Shown one piece after another: positions 1 to 11,744 of a stretch of 64,000 nucleotides of DNA. Numbering within the stretch: the stretch's first letter is position 1; each line of letters starts with the position of its first letter. The notes beneath the pieces were generated by a model. It saw nothing but the letters and a program-made list of their open reading frames with translations, was not told where the DNA came from and searched no databases. Position numbers and translations under genes: made by a program. Origin of the DNA: Doris montereyensis (Eukaryota; Mollusca; Gastropoda; Nudibranchia; Dorididae); contig JAXRKP010001170.1 of the NCBI GenBank assembly GCA_037039925.1, forward strand, positions 37,501-101,500, given 5' to 3'.

Positions 1-3000
1 CTGGGAAATAATGACAAGCCATTACACCATGTTGTATACCTAGTAAGTAATGACAAGCCATAACACCATGTTGTTTACTTGGGAAATAATGACAAGCCAT
101 AACACCATGTTGTATACCTGGGAAATAATGACAAGCCATTACACCATGTTGTATACTTGGGAAATAATGACAAGCCATAACACCATGTTGTATACCTGGG
201 AAATAATGACAAGCCATTACACCATGTTGTATACCTGGGAAATAATGACAAGCCATTACACCATGGTGTATACCTAGTAAGTAATGACAAGCCATTACAC
301 CATGTTGTACACGTAGTACGTAATGACAAGCCATTACATCATGTTGTACACGTAGTACGTAATGACAAGCCATTACACCATGTTGTACACGTAATAAATA
401 ATGACAAGCCATTACACCATGTTGTACACGTAGTAAATAATGACAAGCCATCACACCATGTTGTACACGTAGTAAATAATGACAAGCCATCACACCATGT
501 TGTACACGTAGTAAGTAATGACAAGCCATCACACCATGTTGTTCACGTAGTAAGTAATGACAAGCCATCACACCATGTTGTTCACGTAGTAAGTAATGAC
601 AAGCCATCACACCATGTTGTTCACGTAGTAAGTAATGACAAGCCATCACACCATGTTGTTCACGTAGTAAGTAATGACAAGCCATCACACCATGTTGTTC
701 ACGTAGTAAGTAATGACAAGCCATCACACCATGTTGTTCACGTAGTAAGTAATGACAAGCCATCACACCATGTTGTATACGTAGTAAGTAATGACAAGCC
801 ATTACACACTATGTAATGACACATTGCACTAGTATACCTAGTATATAATGACATTACACCATTACACCATGTTGTACACGTAGTAAGTAATGACAGGCCA
901 TTACACTATGACAAGTAGTATAATGACAAGCCATTCACACCATATTGTTCACCTAGTAAAGTAATGACAAGCCATTACACCATGTTGTATACCTAGTATG
1001 TAATGACAAGCCATTACACTATGCTGTATACCTAGTATGTAATGACAAGCCATTACACTATGCTGTATACCTAATATATAATGACATCCCATTACACCAT
1101 GTTGTATACCTAGTAAGTAATGACAGGCCATTACACTATGTTGTATACCTAGTATATAATGACAAGCCATTACACCATGCTGTATACCTAGTAAATAATG
1201 ACAGGCCATTACACTATGGTGTATACCTAGTAAGTAATGACAAGCCATTACACCATGTTGTATACCTAGTATATAATGACAAGCCATTACACCATGTTGT
1301 ATACCTAATATATAATGACAAGCCATTACACCATGTTGTATACCTAGTATGTAATGACAAGCCATTACACCATGTTGTATACCTAGTATATAATGACAAG
1401 CCATTGCAATATATAATGCTGTATACCTAATATATAATGACATCCCATTACACCATGTTGTACACCTAGTATATAATGACAAGCCATTACACCATGTTGT
1501 ATACCTAATATATAATGACAAGCCATTACACCATGTTGTATACCTAATATATAATGACAAGCCATTACACCATGTTGTATACCTAATATAGTAATGACAA
1601 GCCATTACACCATGTTGTATACCTAATATATAATGACAAGCCATTACACCATGTTGTATACCTAATATATAATGACAAGCCATTACACCATGTTGTATAC
1701 CTAGTATATAATGACAAGCCATTACACCATGTTGTATACCTAATATATAATGACAAGCCATTACACCATGCTGTATACCTAATATATAATGACAAGCCAT
1801 TACACCATGTTGTATACCTAGTAAGTAATGACAAGCCATTACACCATGTTGTATACCTAATATATAATGACGAGCCATTATATCATGTTGTATACATAAT
1901 ATATAATGACAAGCCATTACACCATGTTGTATACCTAGTATATAATGACAAGGCCATTACACCATGCTGTATACCTAGTATATATTGACAAGCCATTACA
2001 CCATGTTGTATACATAGTATATATAATGACAGGCCATTACACCATTTTGTATACCTAGTAAGTAATGACAGGCCATTACACCATGTTGTATACCTAGTAT
2101 ATAATGACAGGCCATTACACCATGTTGTATACATAATATATAATGACAAGCCATTACACCATGTTGTATACATAATAAGTAATGACAAGCCATTACACCA
2201 TGCCATTATATCATGTTGTATACATAATATATAATGACAAGCCATTACACCATGTTGTTGTATACCTATACCTAAGTAATGACAAGCCATTGCACCATGT
2301 TGTATACATAATATATAATGACAAGCCATTACACCATGTTGTATACCTAGTATATAATGACAGGCCATTATATCATGTTGTATACATAATATATAATGAC
2401 AAGCCATTACATCATGTTGTATACATAATATATAATGACAAGCCATTATATCATGTTGTATACATAATATATAATGACAAGCCATTACATCATGTTGTAT
2501 ACCTAGTAAGTAATGACAAGCCATTACACTATGTTTTATACCTAGTAAGTAATGACAGGCCATTATATCATGTTGTATACATAATATATAATGACAAGCC
2601 ATTACATCATGTTGTATACCTAGTAAGTAATGACAAGCCATTACACTATGTTGTATACCTAGTAAGTAATGACAAGCCATTACACCATGTTGTATACCTA
2701 GTAAGTAATGACAGGCCATTACACTATGTTGTATACCTAATATATAATGACAAACCATTACACCATGTTGTATACCTAGTAAGTAATGACAAGCCATTAC
2801 ACCATGTTGTATACCTAGTATAGTAATGACAAGCCATTACACCATGTTGTATACCTAGTAAGTAATGACAGGCCATTACACCATGTTGTATACCATTACA
2901 GTAAGTAATGACAAGCCATTACACCATGTTGTATACCTAGTATATAATGACAAGGCCATTACACCATGTTGTATACCTAGTAAGTAATGACAGGCCATTA

Positions 3001-5885
3001 CACCATGTTGTATACCTAGTAAGTAATGACAAGCCATTACACCATGTTGTATACCTAGTAAGTAATGACAAGCCATTACACCATGTTGTATACCTAGTAA
3101 GTAATGACAAGCCATTACACCATGTTGTATACCTAGTAAGTAATGACAGGCCATTACACCATGTTGTATACCTAGTAAGTAATGACAAGCCATTACACCA
3201 TGTTGTATACCTAGTAAGTAATGACAGGCCATTACACCATGTTGTATACCTAGTATATAATGACAGGCCATTATATCATGTTGTATACCTAATATATAAT
3301 GACAAGCCATTACACTATGTTGTATACCTAGTATATAATGACAGGCCATTATATCATGTTGTATACCTAATATATAATGACAAGCCATTACACCATGTTG
3401 TATACCTAGTAAGTAAAGAGTTGTATACCCATTACACCATGTTGTATACCTAGTAAGTAATGACAAGCCATTACACCATGTTGTATACCTAATATATAAT
3501 GACAAGCCATTACACCATGTTGTATACCTAGTATATAATGACAGGCCATTACACCATGTTGTATACCTAGTATGACAATAATGACAAGCCATTATATCAT
3601 GTTGTATACCTAATATATAATGACAAGCCATTACACCATGTTGTATACCTAGTAAGTAATGACAGGCCATTACACTATGTTGTATACCTAGTAAGTAATG
3701 ACAAGCCATTACACCATGTTGTATAACTAGTATATAATGACAGGCCATTATATGTTGTATACCTAATATATAATGACAAGCCATTACACCATGTTGTATA
3801 CCTAGTAAGTAATGACAAGCCATTACACCATGTTGTATACCTAGTAAGTAATGACAGGCCATTACACCATGTTGTATACCTAGTAAGTAATGACAAGCCA
3901 TTACACTATGGTGTATACCTAGTAAGTAATGACAAGCCATTACACATGTTGTATACCTAGTAAGAAATGACAGGCCATTACACCATGTTGTATACCAAGT
4001 AAGTAATGACAGGCCATTACACCATGTTGTATACCAAGTAAGTAATGTATACCTAGTAAGTAATGACAAGCCATTACACTATGTTGTATACCTAGTAAGT
4101 AATGACAAGCCATTACACTATGTTGTATACCTAGTAAGTAATGACAGGCCATTACACCATGTTGTATACCTAGTAAGTAATGACAAGCCATTACACTGTG
4201 TTGTATACCTAGTAAGTAATGACAGGCCATTACACCATGTTGTATACCTAGTAAGTAATGACAAGCCATTACACCATGTTGTATACCTAGTAAGTAATGA
4301 CAGGCCATTACACTGTGTTGTATACCCTAGTAAGTAATGACAGGCCATTACACTGTGTTGTATACCTAGTAAGTAATGACAAGCCATTACACTGTGTTGT
4401 ATACCTAGTAAGTAATGACAGGCCATTACACCATGTTGTATACCTAGTAAGTAATGACAAGCCATTACACTGTGTTGTATACCTAGTAAGTAATGACAAG
4501 CCATTACACCATGTTGTATACCTAGTAAGTAATGACAAGCCATTACACCATGTTGTTGTATACCTAGTAAGTAATGACAAGCCATTACACTGTGTTGTAT
4601 ACCTAGTAAGTAATGACAAGCCATTACACTGTGTTGTATACCTAGTAAGTAATGACAAGCCATTACACCATGTTGTATACCTAGTAAGTAATGACAAGCC
4701 ATTACACTGTGTTGTATACCTAGTAAGTAATGACAAGCCATTATACTGTGTTGTATACCTAGTAAGTAATGACAAGCCATTACACTGTGTTGTATACCTA
4801 GTAAGTAATGACAAGCCATTACACTGTGTTGTATACCTAGTAAGTAATGACAAGCCATTACACTGTGTTGTATACCTAGTAAGTAATGACAAGCCATTAT
4901 ACTGTGTTGTATACCTAGTAAGTAATGACAAGCCATTACACTGTGTTGTATACCTAGTAAGTAATGACAAGCCATTACACTGTTGTATACCTTGTAATGA
5001 CCACTGTGTTGTATACCCAAGTAAGTAATGACAAGGCATTACACCATGTTGTATACCTAGTAAGTAATGACAAGCCATTACACCATGTTGTATACCTAGT
5101 AAGTAATGACAAGCCATTACACCATGTTGTATACCTAGTAAGTAATGACAAGCCATTACACCATGTTGTATACCTAGTAAGTAATGACAAACCATTACAC
5201 CATGTTGTATACCTAGTAAGTAATGACAAGCCATTACACCATGTTGTATACCGAGCAAGTAATAACAGGCCATTACACCATGTTGTATACCTAGTAAGTA
5301 ATGACAGGCCATTACACCATGTTGTATACCTAGTAAGTAATGACAGGCCATTACACCATTTTGTATACCTAGTAAGTAATGACAGGCCATTAAACCATGT
5401 TGTATACCTAGTATAGTAATGACAGGCCATTACACCATGTTGTATACCGAGCAAGTAATGACAGGCCATTACACCATGTTGTATACCTAGTAAGTAATGA
5501 CAAGCCATTACACCATGTTGTATACCTAATATATAATGACAAGCCATTACACCATTGTTGTATACCTAATATATAATGACAGGCCATTACACCATTTTGT
5601 ATACCTAATATATAATGACAAGCCATTACACCATGTTGTATACCTAATATATAATGACAAGCCATTACACTATGTTGTATACTTAGTACTAGTAATGACA
5701 AGCCATTACACCATGTTGTATACCTAATATATAATGACAAGCCATCACACCATGTTGTATACCTAATATATAATGACAAGCCATTACACCATGTTGTATA
5801 CCTAATATATAATGACAAGCCATTACACCATGTTGTATACCCAATATATAATGACAAGCCATTACACCATGTTGTATACCCACCC
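1..5885. repeat. 39-bp minisatellite, about 150 copies
   Basis: A head-to-tail array, already running at base 1, with a 39-bp unit. The unit contains aatgacaagccattacac, then catgttgtatac, then ctagtaagt. Because 39 is divisible by three, open frames run for hundreds of codons on both strands with a 13-residue period; I treat these as repeat shadows. Units differ mainly at caccatg/cactgtg/tatcatg, at aag/agg after gac, and at the linker (ctagtaagt, ctaatatat, ctagtatat). Blocks of like variants are visible: ctaatatat-type around 1400-1900 and cactgtg-type around 4310-4980. Variants at 540-780 carry catcacacc and ttcacgtag. The linker contains gtaagt, a 5' splice-site-like hexamer on the plus strand. 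Confidence 0.97.
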
Positions 5886-6570
5886 AACTAGTAATGACAA
5901 ACCACCAGACTATGTCAACCACACCATGTTGTATACCCAACAAGTAAAGACAAACCAACACACTATGTTAACACACCATCTTGTATACCCAAGAGTAATG
6001 ACAAGTCACCACACTATGTCAATACACCATGTTGTATACCCAACAAGTAAAGACAAACCAACACACTATGTTAACACACCATCTTGTATACCCAAAGAGT
6101 AATGACAAGTCACCACACTATGTCAATACACCATGTTGTATACCCAACTAGTAATGGCAAACCACCACACTATGTCAATACACCATGTTGTATACCCAAC
6201 TAGTAATGGCAAACCACCACACTATGTCAATACACCATGTTGTATATGTGGCAAACCACCACACAATACACCATGTTGTATACCCAACTAGTAATGGCAA
6301 ACCACCACACTATGTCAATACACCATGTTGTATACCCAACTAGTAATGACAAACCACCACACTATGTCAATACACCATGTTGTATACCCAACAAGTAATG
6401 GCAAACCACCACATGTCACACCTATGTAATGGCAAACCACCACACTATGTCAATACACCATGTTGTATACCCAACTAGTAATGACAAACCCCCACACTAT
6501 GTCAATACACCATGTTGTATACCCAACTAGTAATGACAAACCACCACACTATGTCAATACGCCATGTTGT
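5886..6570. repeat. 52-bp derivative of the 39-bp minisatellite
   Basis: The array continues with a longer unit of about 52 bp. It keeps caccatgttgtataccc and the ctagtaatg linker but gains about 13 bp reading cactatgtcaata upstream of caccatg. The added piece resembles the adjoining caccatgttgta, so it looks like an internal duplication. From about 5940 to 6120 two units are paired as a roughly 103-bp supra-unit (caagtaaagac version then agagtaatgac version), seen twice. The array ends near 6570 at a degraded unit. Confidence 0.9.
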
Positions 6571-7140
6571 ATTCATAGCAAGAGTACGACCTATACCTAG
6601 GTACACTGCCTTTGATTCTAAGTGTTGTTTTTTCAAACTTCACGTACATGCTAGAAGGCATATTTGAGATGTCCGGGAAATAGTTAGTAAGGCTTCCTGT
6701 TGAGAACTTGTTAATCCAAGTGGAAATGTCGTTTCTTTGAGAGTTTTGTTTCTTCTTTTCTTATTCTTCTTTCTTTTTTCTTTTTTATCTTTCTTTTTTT
6801 TTTGGAATGAAGTTTGAGTATGGATTGTGTGGTTTTAGAGCTTTGGAATGTAGAGATTTGAGTTTTGGCTGTGTTGTAATTTAGTCATTTCGAGAGTTGG
6901 TTATGTAGATATTTGGAGATTAAGAGATTTAGTAGTTTCAAGAGTGGGTATGCAGCTTTTGTACAGTCTGAATAAGGCGTTGGTTGAAGCATAAATTTGA
7001 TAAGACCTTTCTGTTGAATATACAGATAATGATAATGATTTTCTAAGAACTATTGTAAAATAGTTTGAAAAGGATAATAATCTGTAAGGAAGTTTGTAAA
7101 CTATTCCAATTGGGAACATATTCTGAAAATGAAAATGTTA
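6571..7140. other. Unique AT-rich spacer with a pyrimidine-rich stretch
   Basis: No gene, RNA or repeat recognised. About 6735-6800 is strongly T/C-rich on the plus strand. The rest is AT-rich, with stops in all frames apart from short chance openings. Confidence 0.6.
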
Positions 7141-7740
7141 ATATGTATGGAGTTGGGTAAAGTATTCAGATCAGGATGATTTGTACGGAGTTGTGTTAAC
7201 TATTGTGATCAGGATGATTTGTACGGAGTTGTGTTAATGATTGTGATCAGGAGATTTCAGTTGTGTTAACGAGCCTTGATAAATTATTCTGATACAGGTG
7301 ATTTGCAGTTAGCTTTGTAAATTATTCTCATACGGATGATTTGCAATGAGGTTTGTAAATTATTCTGATATGGATGATTTGTAATGAGGTTTGTAAATCA
7401 TTCTCATACGGATGATTTGCAATGAGGTTTGTAAATTATTTTGATATGGATGATTTGTAATGGGGTTTGTAAATTGTTCCGATATGGATGATTTGTAATG
7501 GGGTTTGTAAATTATTTTGATATGGATGATTTGTAATGAGGTTTGTAAATTATTCTGATACGGATGATTTTCAATGAGGTTTGTAAATTATTTTGATATG
7601 GATGATTTGCAATGGGGTTTGTAAATCATTCTGATATGGATGATTTGTAATGGGGTTTGTAAATTATTCTCATATGGATTATTTGTAATGGGGTTTGTAA
7701 TTTTTTTTTTCTGATAGGTATGATTTGTAAAGAGGTTTCG
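7141..7740. repeat. 38-bp minisatellite, about 15 copies
   Basis: Tandem unit of about 38 bp with gatgatttgtaatgaggttt followed by gtaaattattctgatatg. The first copies (7141-7290) are diverged, with cggagttgtgttaa in place of aatgaggtttgtaa; copies from about 7320 onward are much more uniform. Confidence 0.92.
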
Positions 7741-7823
7741 ATATGTGTCATTGTCAAGTTTGACAGTCGAGAAACTTATTTACGTTCCGCTGAAACTAGC
7801 AATATCTACTATGTTTAACTTGT

Positions 7824-8868
7824 TTTTTTCTTTATCAGTTCCCATTCTACCTTTTAGGTGTATGGGTTCAGATGCTCGAGATGATCTTCCTCCAGGATGG
7901 CCTGTACTGGCATTTTCTGTTTCAATTAATATGCTTCAATGCCTCTTTTATGTCTTCTTCCCACCTACTTCGAGGTCTGACTTTTGGTCGTTTTACCTTG
8001 GGCTTTAGCACTGTATACTTGTTTAGCTATTCTATTGTCATTCAGTCGGTTTACATGCCCAAACCATCTCAATTGATTTATTTCTATCTTACGTTTTATG
8101 CTATCTGCTTTGGTTTGATCTCTTATTGTTGTGTTTGTTATTTTGTCTCTTTTAGTTGTCCCTACTACTCTTCTTAGATATTACATTTCAGCTGCCCGTA
8201 CTCTATTGTATTCTTTACTGTCTAAGGTCCAGGTATCGCTGCCATAGCGGAGAGTAGGACAATAAACTGTATTGTATACTGCTATTTTGGTTTTTTGTTG
8301 ACAATTCTTTTTACCTACGAATGCCTTTCCTATATGGTTGTATATTGCACTTGCCTTTTGGATTCTCTGGCTGATTTCTTTTCTTAGTTTTCTCTGTGAA
8401 TTAATCATTACTCCTGGGTAATTCTAGCTTTAAACTTGTTCTAAATTATCTCTTCCTAATTTAAGATTTTGTGTTTTAGCTTTCCTAGTTACTGGTTTGA
8501 TTTTCTACATACCTACATTCATTTTCTAGGTTTGAGCTTTTTTACATTCATTTTCTTTATTTTAGGGTACCTTTGCGACTGAATCCATAAATATGATAAA
8601 CAAAATAGGACTTAGGACACAACCCTGTCTTACTCCCATGTCTACATCAAATCATGCAGATATGTTTCCAGCTACTCTCACTGCACATGTTGGTTTATTG
8701 TAAAAACGTTTAATGGCTTAAATTTTGCTCTACATTGTGTTCTTTTAAGGAAAGCCATAGTATGTCCTTCCTCACAGTGTCAAATGCATTTTCTAAGTAA
8801 ATAAAATACAGGTGCAGGCCAATGTTTCTCTCGAGGAATGTTTCTATTATTTATCTAATCGTAAACAT
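7824..8868 (-). mobile_element. RTE-like LINE fragment, shorter copy (3' end only)
   Basis: Read on the minus strand this is a second, more decayed copy of the 3' part of the LINE at 8869-11560. The two align from the 3' terminus (on the plus strand, ttttttctttatcag then cccatt) through the region encoding the RT C-terminus. A frame at 8181-8408 encodes KLRKEISQRIQ and LRYGSDTW, typical of the region after RT palm motifs. Compared with the longer copy it lacks the stretch with the FADD catalytic motif: near 8490-8560 the sequence jumps between parts that lie about 150 bp apart in the other copy. Its 5' end is cut at about 8868, exactly where the 3' end of the longer copy begins. Non-functional. 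Confidence 0.85.
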
Positions 8869-8962
8869 ATGGTCTTTTTTTTCTTTATCAGCTCCCATTA
8901 TACCTTCCGGTGTATGGATTTTAGATGCCCGAAATGATCTTTCTCCGGGCTGTCCTGTCCTG

Positions 8963-9148
8963 TCAGTTTCTGTTTCCTCCGGTGAAAGTTAAATTTCTTT
9001 GCGTTAATGCCTCTTTTATATCTTCTTCCCACTTTCTCCGAGGTCTGCCTTTTGGTCTTTTGCCTTGAGTTTTAGCACTATAAACTGATTTAACTATTAT
9101 ATTGTCATTCATTCTGTTAACGTGCCCAAACCATCTCAGTTGATTCAT
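8963..9148 (-). pseudogene. LINE C-terminal basic region
   Basis: A short frame with LRWFGHVNRM followed by GKRPKGRPRRKWEEDI. This RWFGHV...GRPRRKW signature is the usual C-terminus of RTE-type ORFs and is probably nucleic-acid binding. It is separated from the RT core by about 220 bp of broken frame. Confidence 0.8.
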
Positions 9149-9364
9149 TCTATCTTAGCTTTTATGCTATCTGCTTTGGTTTGATCTCTTGTTGTTGTGT
9201 TTCTGATTTTGTCTCTTTCCCTACTACTCTTCTTAGATATTTCATTTCAGCTGCCTGCACTCTACTGTCTTCCTACTGTCTAAGGTCCAGGTTTCAGTGT
9301 CATAGCGGAGAGTAGGACAATAACCTGTGTTGTATACTGCCATTTTGGTTTTTGCTGACAATTC

Positions 9365-10371
9365 TTATTTACCTACAAATGCCTTTCCTAGGTAGTTATG
9401 TATTGCACTTTCCTGTTGGATTCTCTGGCTGATTTCTTCTCTTAGTTTTCCTTCTGAGTTAATCATTACTCCTAAGTAATTGTACCTTTGAACTTGTTCT
9501 AAATTCTCCCTGCCTAATTTAAGATTTTGTGTTTTAGCTTCCCTAGTTACTAGCATTGTTTTGGTTTTCTTTTCCATTTACTCTCATTCCTCTTTTATTT
9601 AATTCATTATTCATTACATTGATATTTGACTGGAGGTCCCTTTCTGACTTTCCAAACAGAACTAAATCATCTGCAAATGAAAGCATTGATACATTTACTG
9701 GTTTGAGCTTCCACATATCTACATTCATTTTTTTCATGTTTGAGGATGCCTTTGCGACTGAATCTATAAATGTGATAAACAAAAGAGGATTTAGGATACA
9801 ACACTGTCTTACTCCTATATCTACGTCAAATTCTGCAGATACATTTCCAGCTACTCTCACTGCACATGTTGGTTTATTGTAAAAACTTTTAATGGCTTCT
9901 ATCACATTTTGCTTTACGTTGTGTTCTTTTAAGGAATGCCATAGTTCGTCCCTCATCACAGTGTCAAATGCCTTTTCTAAGTCAATAAAACATAGGTTCA
10001 AGTCAATGTTCCTCTCAAGGAATTTTGCTATTATTTGTCTAATTGTAAATATGTGATCTTGTACATTTCTTCCTGGTCTAAATTCACTCTGATGCTATTC
10101 AATCTGATCCTCTACTCTTTTCCATAGTCTCATTTTCAGAATCCTGGTATACATTTTTCCTGGTACGCTAAGTAATGATATCCCTCTACAGTTTGAGCAT
10201 TCGATGGTTGATCCTTTCTTGTGTATTAGTACTACAGTTCCCCTTTTCCAGTCGTCTGGCACCTGTTTGGACTCTCATGCTTGTTGGCATATTGCATGTA
10301 GTAGTTTGTCTGTCTCTCTCCCTTGGTTTTCAATCATTTCTGGATAAACTTGATCTGCACCTGGGGCTTTT
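9365..10371 (-). pseudogene. LINE reverse transcriptase core, frameshifted
   Basis: Encodes the palm of a non-LTR reverse transcriptase in at least three frame segments. Between 10371 and 10001 interrupted frames encode CRGISLLSVPGK and FRPGRNVQD, with an in-frame stop. From 10001 to 9543 one frame carries motif A (CFIDLEKAFDTV) and motif C (SFADDLVLFG, codons at about 9650-9680), so the catalytic aspartates survive. The usual motif B glycine-glutamine pair reads VRQCCILNP. From 9577 to 9365 a third frame carries the thumb-side YNYLGVMINSEG. The breaks make it non-coding. Reverse transcriptases of this type copy the element's own RNA at the nicked target. Confidence 0.85.
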
Positions 10372-11417
10372 CATAACTTCACTTTTCTTATAGCTGTTTG
10401 AAGTTCTTCCATTGAGATATCTACTTCTTCCGCTGTCCCATCTCCATTACTTGTTACTCTTAATAATTGATATGTACTCCTTGTTTCATATGTTCTGGAG
10501 AGATTATGTAATTGTTGAAAATACTTTCTCCACGTTTCCATGATTTCGCTGTCTCCTTTCATTATTTCTCCTTTGGCGTTTTTAATTTGTCGTATGGGAC
10601 ATGTTTTGGTCTTTCTCATGCTCTTCATTGCTCCCCAGAACAGCTTTTGATTTCCTTGATAGCTTTCTTGAAGTCTTTGTCCAAACTCTTCCCACTGTTC
10701 CTGTTTTGCTTTCCTGACTTCCTCTTTGGCGATAGTTCTTTTACTCACGCAATCTATCCTATCCTCTGGTCTCTTTGTTTGCAAGTATTTCTTCCAGGCA
10801 TCTTTCTTTGCTTTGATCTTAGTCTTGACATTCTTATTCCACCATGATGTCCTTTTCCCATAGCCTTTAATTTGTTTCCTACCACAGACCTCTTCAGTAC
10901 AACTTGTTTCTTTATATATTTGCCACTTTTCTTCTAGTGTGCTTTCCTTCAGATCCATCTGCCTTTCACTGCTAGATCTTTTTATCCTGGATTGGTACAT
11001 CTGTTTTACTAATGGTTTATTTAGTTCTTCGATTTTGAGTTTAGTAGCTTTCTGCTCTTTCCTTTTCTGTTTGTTTTCTTCAGTTAATAATCTCATTTTG
11101 GCTATCACTAGGCGATAATCACTAAATATGTTAGCTCCTCTGCTTACTCTAGCATCCATTGTACTGTAAGAAAGGGAGCTGCTAACTATTATGTAGTCTA
11201 TCATTGACTTTTCACATCTGTCTTCATTTACTCTTCTATATCTGTGGATATCTTTTTGACGGGAAAATGTGTTAGCTATTTTCATGTTATTCTTTGGGCA
11301 AACATTTATTAGTCTCTGTCCATTTGGAGAAGTTGCTGTCTCTCCTTCTTTACCTATTACTCCTCCTGAAGGTTTTACATTGTTGACAACTCTAGCGTTT
11401 AAGTCTCCTAAAACCAT
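10371..11417 (-). pseudogene. LINE endonuclease C-terminal part plus linker to RT
   Basis: An uninterrupted 348-codon frame, open further upstream to about 11550, where KAYGPNEDAPKEEK is encoded. In order it shows GDLNARV (the conserved endonuclease GDFN-type motif), NTFSR, SMIDYIIVS (the DYI motif) and SDYRLVIAKM, where the catalytic SDH motif reads SDY, an unfavourable substitution of the catalytic histidine. A lysine- and glutamate-rich linker follows and leads into the RT N-terminal region. In an intact RTE element this protein nicks the target site and primes reverse transcription. The first methionine is not a real start: the family has about 150 more residues upstream, absent here. Frame changes separate it from the RT core. 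Confidence 0.85.
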
Positions 11418-11560
11418 TAATTCCTGTTTAGGTTTGAGATTCTCTGCAGCTATTTGTAAATCATTTTCGAAGATATATTTTTCTTCTTTGGGGGCATCTT
11501 CGTTTGGTCCATAAGCTTTTGATAATTTAATGTCTCTTCCTTTGGTTTAATACTTCCTTT

Positions 11561-11744
11561 AATAGCCTTTTTCAAGACCAGCCTGCAAGGCAGCTGGTTG
11601 CTTTCTTTTACGAGGTTAACTCCCTTAGCCTTTGGTCAGTCAAGACCTGCCTGCAAGGCAGCAGGATACTCGTGGAGGGTGGGATGATCTACTCCCCATA
11701 CAGGTGTTTACCTGTCAACTGCCTTTCGAGAGATTGTTTCACAA
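11561..11744. other. Island with two bulged, covarying hairpins
   Basis: Just beyond the truncated LINE 5' end a module is present twice. Each copy starts agccttt, then tcaagacc, then a 20-bp hairpin. The first, 11578-11597, is ccagcctgcaaggcagctgg; the second, 11646-11665, is cctgcctgcaaggcagcagg. Each folds as an 8-bp stem with one bulged C and an AAG loop. The only stem difference is an A-T pair replaced by T-A, so pairing is kept. The rest of the island has no recognised feature. It could be LINE leader sequence or a separate element. Confidence 0.6.

Larger units (their letters stand above)
8869..11560 (-). mobile_element. RTE-like non-LTR retrotransposon, 5'-truncated and broken
   Basis: Minus-strand LINE, about 2.7 kb. 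In coding order it shows the C-terminal two thirds of an APE-type endonuclease (from about 11550), a linker, reverse transcriptase motifs (about 10250-9365) and a C-terminal basic region (9148-8963). The 3' terminus, read on the minus strand, is ctgataaagaaaaaaa, shared with the neighbouring shorter copy, which defines the element end and an A-rich tail. The endonuclease start is missing, so the copy is 5'-truncated. The endonuclease-plus-RT layout and the GRPRRKW tail match RTE/BovB-type elements from memory; the clade has not been tested by tree. Confidence 0.87.

Noticed and set aside
1..5885. Long open frames (up to about 400 codons) on both strands with a 13-residue period
   Set aside because: The 39-bp unit is divisible by three, so stops are avoided by periodicity; both strands are open at once, and there is no unique N- or C-terminal domain.
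1..5885. CRISPR-like array
   Set aside because: The repeats are directly contiguous with no unique spacers, and the sequence is eukaryotic.
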